Assembly: GCA_944354535.1 (NCBI GenBank)
Contig: CALVPY010000011.1
Coordinates: 1-63,085, forward strand
Source of the DNA: an uncultured Clostridia bacterium
GTDB taxonomy: Bacteria > Bacillota > Clostridia > Christensenellales > Borkfalkiaceae
DNA: 63,085 nucleotides
Reading direction: 5' to 3'
Both the position numbers and the translations under genes were made by a program. Of this stretch, positions 60,938 to 63,085 are shown one piece after another. Below the pieces are notes generated by a model. That model was given only the letters and a program-made list of their open reading frames with translations, was not told the DNA's origin and made no database searches. The number at the start of each line of letters is the position of its first letter. Position 1 is the stretch's first letter.

Positions 60938-61723
60938 TCAGACCTCGTACCACTCGCCCATCTTCGGCACCCACGCTTTGACGGCGGGGTCGAACGCCTT
61001 CACCGAAGGCACAAATTTCCTCATCTTCATCTCGTGGGTGAGAGGCGGGAAGGCATCGTCGAAGTGATCCGCCATCACCGCTTTGGGGCGGAAGCGCCGC
61101 AAAAAGCGCTGTATGTAGCGGTGCATCCCCGCCCGCCCCTGATAGGGAAAGACGAGAAGATCGGCGCCCGTCGGATACTCCGTTCCCCCATCCATGCCCG
61201 CTGAACCCAGCACCATAACGCGCTTCCCGCCGCCCAAAATTTCGAGGGCGAAGATGTCGTCCCTGATCTTCCACTCCTTGGTTTGCCTCAGAAGAGCGAC
61301 GGCGTCCTTCGCGCGCAGATAGGTGCGGAGAGAAAAGAGGACGGAGAGCACCGTCCAAAGATCGAACCTGCAATGCCTGCTCCGATGGGCGCGCACGGTC
61401 ATCTCCCCCACGCGGAACATATCGCCCGCCGCAAGAGGGTGCATCGCCTCGGTACGGATGCCCTGCGCCGCCGCATGACGGATGCCGTTTTCGGAGACGT
61501 ACACATTGCTTGCGCCCGCTTCCAAAAACGCGCCAATGTCCGCAAAGTGGTCGAGGTGCGGATGCGTGATGACGACGGCGTCCGCCGCGGAGAGCTCCCG
61601 AAGGGGCAGAGGCGCGCCGTCCCTTTGATATTGTCTGAGGTACGGGTCGATGAGGATGCGCGTGTTGCCGCACGCGAGCATCAGCGTCGCCGTGCCGTAC
61701 CATGCGATCTTCATGCCTGCCAT
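60938..61723 (-). CDS. Metallo-beta-lactamase-fold hydrolase (UlaG/L-ascorbate-6-phosphate lactonase-like)
   Basis: 261 residues if the ATG at 61723 (MAGMKIAWYGTATLML) is used; the ATG at 61714 is the alternative. The zinc-binding motif is THPHLDHFAD, with later ligands in HRSRHC, LGSAGMDGG and MADHFDDAF. There is no SD: TAAAAT ends eight bases before the ATG at 61723, so a nearly leaderless transcript is predicted. The substrate is unknown. Confidence 0.82.
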   Translation of the reverse strand: MAGMKIAWYGTATLMLACGNTRILIDPYLRQYQRDGAPLPLRELSAADAVVITHPHLDHFADIGAFLEAGASNVYVSENGIRHAAAQGIRTEAMHPLAAGDMFRVGEMTVRAHRSRHCRFDLWTVLSVLFSLRTYLRAKDAVALLRQTKEWKIRDDIFALEILGGGKRVMVLGSAGMDGGTEYPTGADLLVFPYQGRAGMHRYIQRFLRRFRPKAVMADHFDDAFPPLTHEMKMRKFVPSVKAFDPAVKAWVPKMGEWYEV

Positions 61724-61731
61724 TTTCAGCC

Positions 61732-61760
61732 ATTTTAACAGATACGACGCCAAAAGTCAA
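61732..61760 (-). promoter_or_regulatory. Promoter of the metallo-beta-lactamase-fold gene, near-leaderless
   Basis: Minus-strand TTGACT (61755-61760), 17-bp spacer, TAAAAT (61732-61737). Confidence 0.65.
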
Positions 61761-61823
61761 TCGGAATGTCAAGCGATTTGCATCAAAAAGCCGCCCGCAG
61801 GGAACGAAGCGCAATGACTTGCC

Positions 61824-61865
61824 ACAGAAAAGCCGCCCGCCGCGCATTTCCGCGCGGCGGGCGGC
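61824..61865 (-). terminator. Terminator of the terminal lipoprotein gene
   Basis: 14-bp GC stem (61832-61845 with 61852-61865) followed on the minus strand by TTTTCTGT. The same stem with flanks occurs at 62,934-62,967. Confidence 0.7.
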
Positions 61866-61912
61866 ATGACCCAAGCGAAAAAAGATGAGCTCCCTGCAAG
61901 CCCCCTTCCGAG

Positions 61913-62815
61913 TTATTCTCCGACGACGGGCAGCGTCACCGACGCCGTGCCGTAGGAATAAGTCGTACTGCTTACGGCAGAGTAACTCCAATCTTCTGCA
62001 TTCTGTTCGTCTCGCTGCTCCAAACGAACCACCCTTCCGTTTTCATATTGACATACACTATGAATGGAATACACGACACCGTTCTCCTCATATAAAATCT
62101 TCGTTTCCGAATGCATCAGCTTTCCGTTCTCAAATTGAAACGCCATAAAATCAATAATGAGGCTCCTTCCCGATTCCTCACCCAAATCGAACTCAAGATC
62201 TTTTGCCTCATACTGCCGCAGCAATGCATTGTATGTAAAGTTTTCAAAATCATACATTTCTACATACTCATCTACAATATCGGAATAGTCCATTCCCCAT
62301 ACTGACTCTTCCTGCGACATCATCCACTTCCCGTTCTCATCTTTGGAATAGACGTTCGCCATAACGGGTCCTTCGTCATTGGAACGATCCAGAATCTCCA
62401 AATAGCCTTCCGCCGTCAATTTCTCAGATTCCGCACCAAAAGTGGTCTCATCGCTGAATTTCACATACCACTTATTCCCATCGATTTGAACTTCAATGTT
62501 TATTTTGCCTTCAACGTCGTTTAACGCAGTAGTTGAAGTGCTAACCATTGTCACATTTGCTTCGGGATCATACAAAAAGCCTTTGATATCTGTATAATCA
62601 AAGTCTCCATAGACAGCGGCGTTCCATTCCTCCTCCGTGACCGTCGTGCGCACGGCAGAAGGGTCGCCCGAATTACCGCCGTTTCCCGAGCCGCCGTTCT
62701 CCGAGCCGCCGTTCTCCGAGCCGCCCGACTCGCTCCCCCACTCGCACGCGGCGAGCGGCACGCACAGCACAGCTGCCAAGCACAGCGCGGCAAATAACCT
62801 GAACCATTTCTTCAT
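61913..62815 (-). CDS. Lipoprotein of unknown function with Gly/Ser/Glu/Asn linker
   Basis: 300 residues from the ATG at 62815; a longer frame through the promoter is rejected. Lipobox Cys24 is followed by a low-complexity linker made of GGSEN-type repeats to about residue 50. The mature domain (EEWNAAVYGDFDYTDIKGFLYDPEANVTMVS...) is acidic and beta-rich, like many Clostridial lipoproteins annotated only as hypothetical. SD AAGGAG lies ten bases before the ATG. Its promoter has a 14-bp spacer with nine G in a row, which may make expression phase-variable. Confidence 0.82.
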   Translation of the reverse strand: MKKWFRLFAALCLAAVLCVPLAACEWGSESGGSENGGSENGGSGNGGNSGDPSAVRTTVTEEEWNAAVYGDFDYTDIKGFLYDPEANVTMVSTSTTALNDVEGKINIEVQIDGNKWYVKFSDETTFGAESEKLTAEGYLEILDRSNDEGPVMANVYSKDENGKWMMSQEESVWGMDYSDIVDEYVEMYDFENFTYNALLRQYEAKDLEFDLGEESGRSLIIDFMAFQFENGKLMHSETKILYEENGVVYSIHSVCQYENGRVVRLEQRDEQNAEDWSYSAVSSTTYSYGTASVTLPVVGE

Positions 62816-62849
62816 TTGCAAAACTCTCCTTATATTTTTTGTCTCTTCT

Positions 62850-62875
62850 ATTATACCCCCCCCCTGATTTGTCAA
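62850..62875 (-). promoter_or_regulatory. Promoter with poly-G spacer, possibly phase-variable
   Basis: Consensus TTGACA (62870-62875) and TATAAT (62850-62855) on the minus strand are separated by only 14 bp: AATCA plus nine G (62856-62864). Gain of about three G would restore the optimal 17-bp spacing. Confidence 0.7.
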
Positions 62876-62933
62876 GAGTTTATTGACATTTTCATGTTTT
62901 TTTGAAGACACACACATGAAAAACGGCAAAATT

Positions 62934-63013
62934 GCCGCCCGCCGCGCGTTTCCGCGCGGCGGGCGGCATGACCCAAAGCGGCGGCGGGCGGGGCGTGCCC
63001 CGCCCGCCGCCGC
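62934..63013. repeat. Two strong GC hairpins upstream of the lipoprotein
   Basis: A 14-bp stem (62934-62947 with 62954-62967), nearly identical to the one at 61,832-61,865 including the flank CATGACCCAA, and a 17-bp stem (62978-62994 with 62997-63013). Confidence 0.75.
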
Positions 63014-63085
63014 ATTCCAAACAACGACACGCATACGACCGCATTCCAAACAACGACACGCATACGACCGCATTCCAAACAACGA
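63012..63085. repeat. 29-bp tandem repeat running off the window
   Basis: The unit starting GCATTCCAAACAACGACACG is repeated at 63012, 63041 and 63070 without spacers. The copies are identical where visible and the array continues beyond the window. It is not CRISPR-like, since no unique spacers separate the copies. Confidence 0.85.

Noticed and set aside
63012-63085. Possible CRISPR array
   Set aside because: The 29-bp units are directly adjacent with no spacers, and no cas genes are visible.

Overview
The window looks like a moderately high-GC member of the Bacillota, class Clostridia, probably gut-associated and related to uncultured Christensenellales-type lineages. The class-level call rests on the Firmicutes-type gene order yicC-gmk-rpoZ-priA-def-fmt-rsmB-rlmN, the asp23-fakA-recG block, a lysine-rich S21, a Cys4-type L28, lipoproteins with lipobox signals, strong Shine-Dalgarno sites on most genes and vegetative promoters of TTGACA-17-TATAAT type. 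The genus-level idea is only an impression; no 16S rRNA is present. Most genes lie on the minus strand.

Region 1 (1-20,000) is a carbohydrate-utilisation locus. A sugar ABC importer (binding lipoprotein and two permeases, no ATPase gene) is followed on the minus strand by a GH43-like lipoprotein, a 1787-residue CBM9/repeat lipoprotein, a GH3 enzyme, an (alpha/alpha)6-type glycosidase, a GH2 beta-galactosidase-family enzyme and an SGNH-hydrolase lipoprotein. It is led by a good promoter at 19,916-19,944 with nearby palindromes. The end of an AraC-type regulator sits at the left edge. The secreted enzymes would trim a decorated plant-type glycan, the ABC system import oligosaccharides, and the cytoplasmic GH2/GH3 enzymes finish the job; the exact glycan is inferred only as galactose- or xylose/arabinose-containing.

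Region 2 (20,000-21,700) holds tmRNA (ssrA, minus strand) with an unusually long basic tag. It is followed by tandem 158-bp repeats, each carrying a copy of the tmRNA 3' end and its terminator. Region 3 (21,700-53,000) is core housekeeping: recG, fakA, asp23, rpmB, rarA, an M19 dipeptidase, thiN, rpe, the rlmN-to-yicC operon, ligA, pcrA, rpsU, an HTH regulator with a TIM-barrel enzyme, phosphoglucomutase, two polytopic membrane proteins, a MATE transporter, a P-loop kinase and a RecD2-like helicase. A 228-bp tandem repeat copies the 3' end of rlmN.

Region 4 (53,000-63,085) is accessory. It has a glutamate-5-kinase-like protein, interspersed palindromic repeats, remnants of a leucine-rich-repeat gene flanking an AT-rich methyltransferase, an EFR1-type ferredoxin protein, an acetyltransferase/DUF1349 pair divergent from an AraC regulator, a C-GCAxxG-C-C protein, a metallo-beta-lactamase-fold hydrolase, and a lipoprotein whose promoter spacer contains a run of nine G.

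Four features stand out. Several genes have the -10 box only 6-8 nt before the start codon (apparently leaderless mRNAs) although neighbours use strong Shine-Dalgarno sites. Repeats have captured the 3' ends of two host genes. One promoter may be phase-variable. The tmRNA tag is long and basic. I found no CRISPR array, no intact transposase and no tRNA or rRNA gene.
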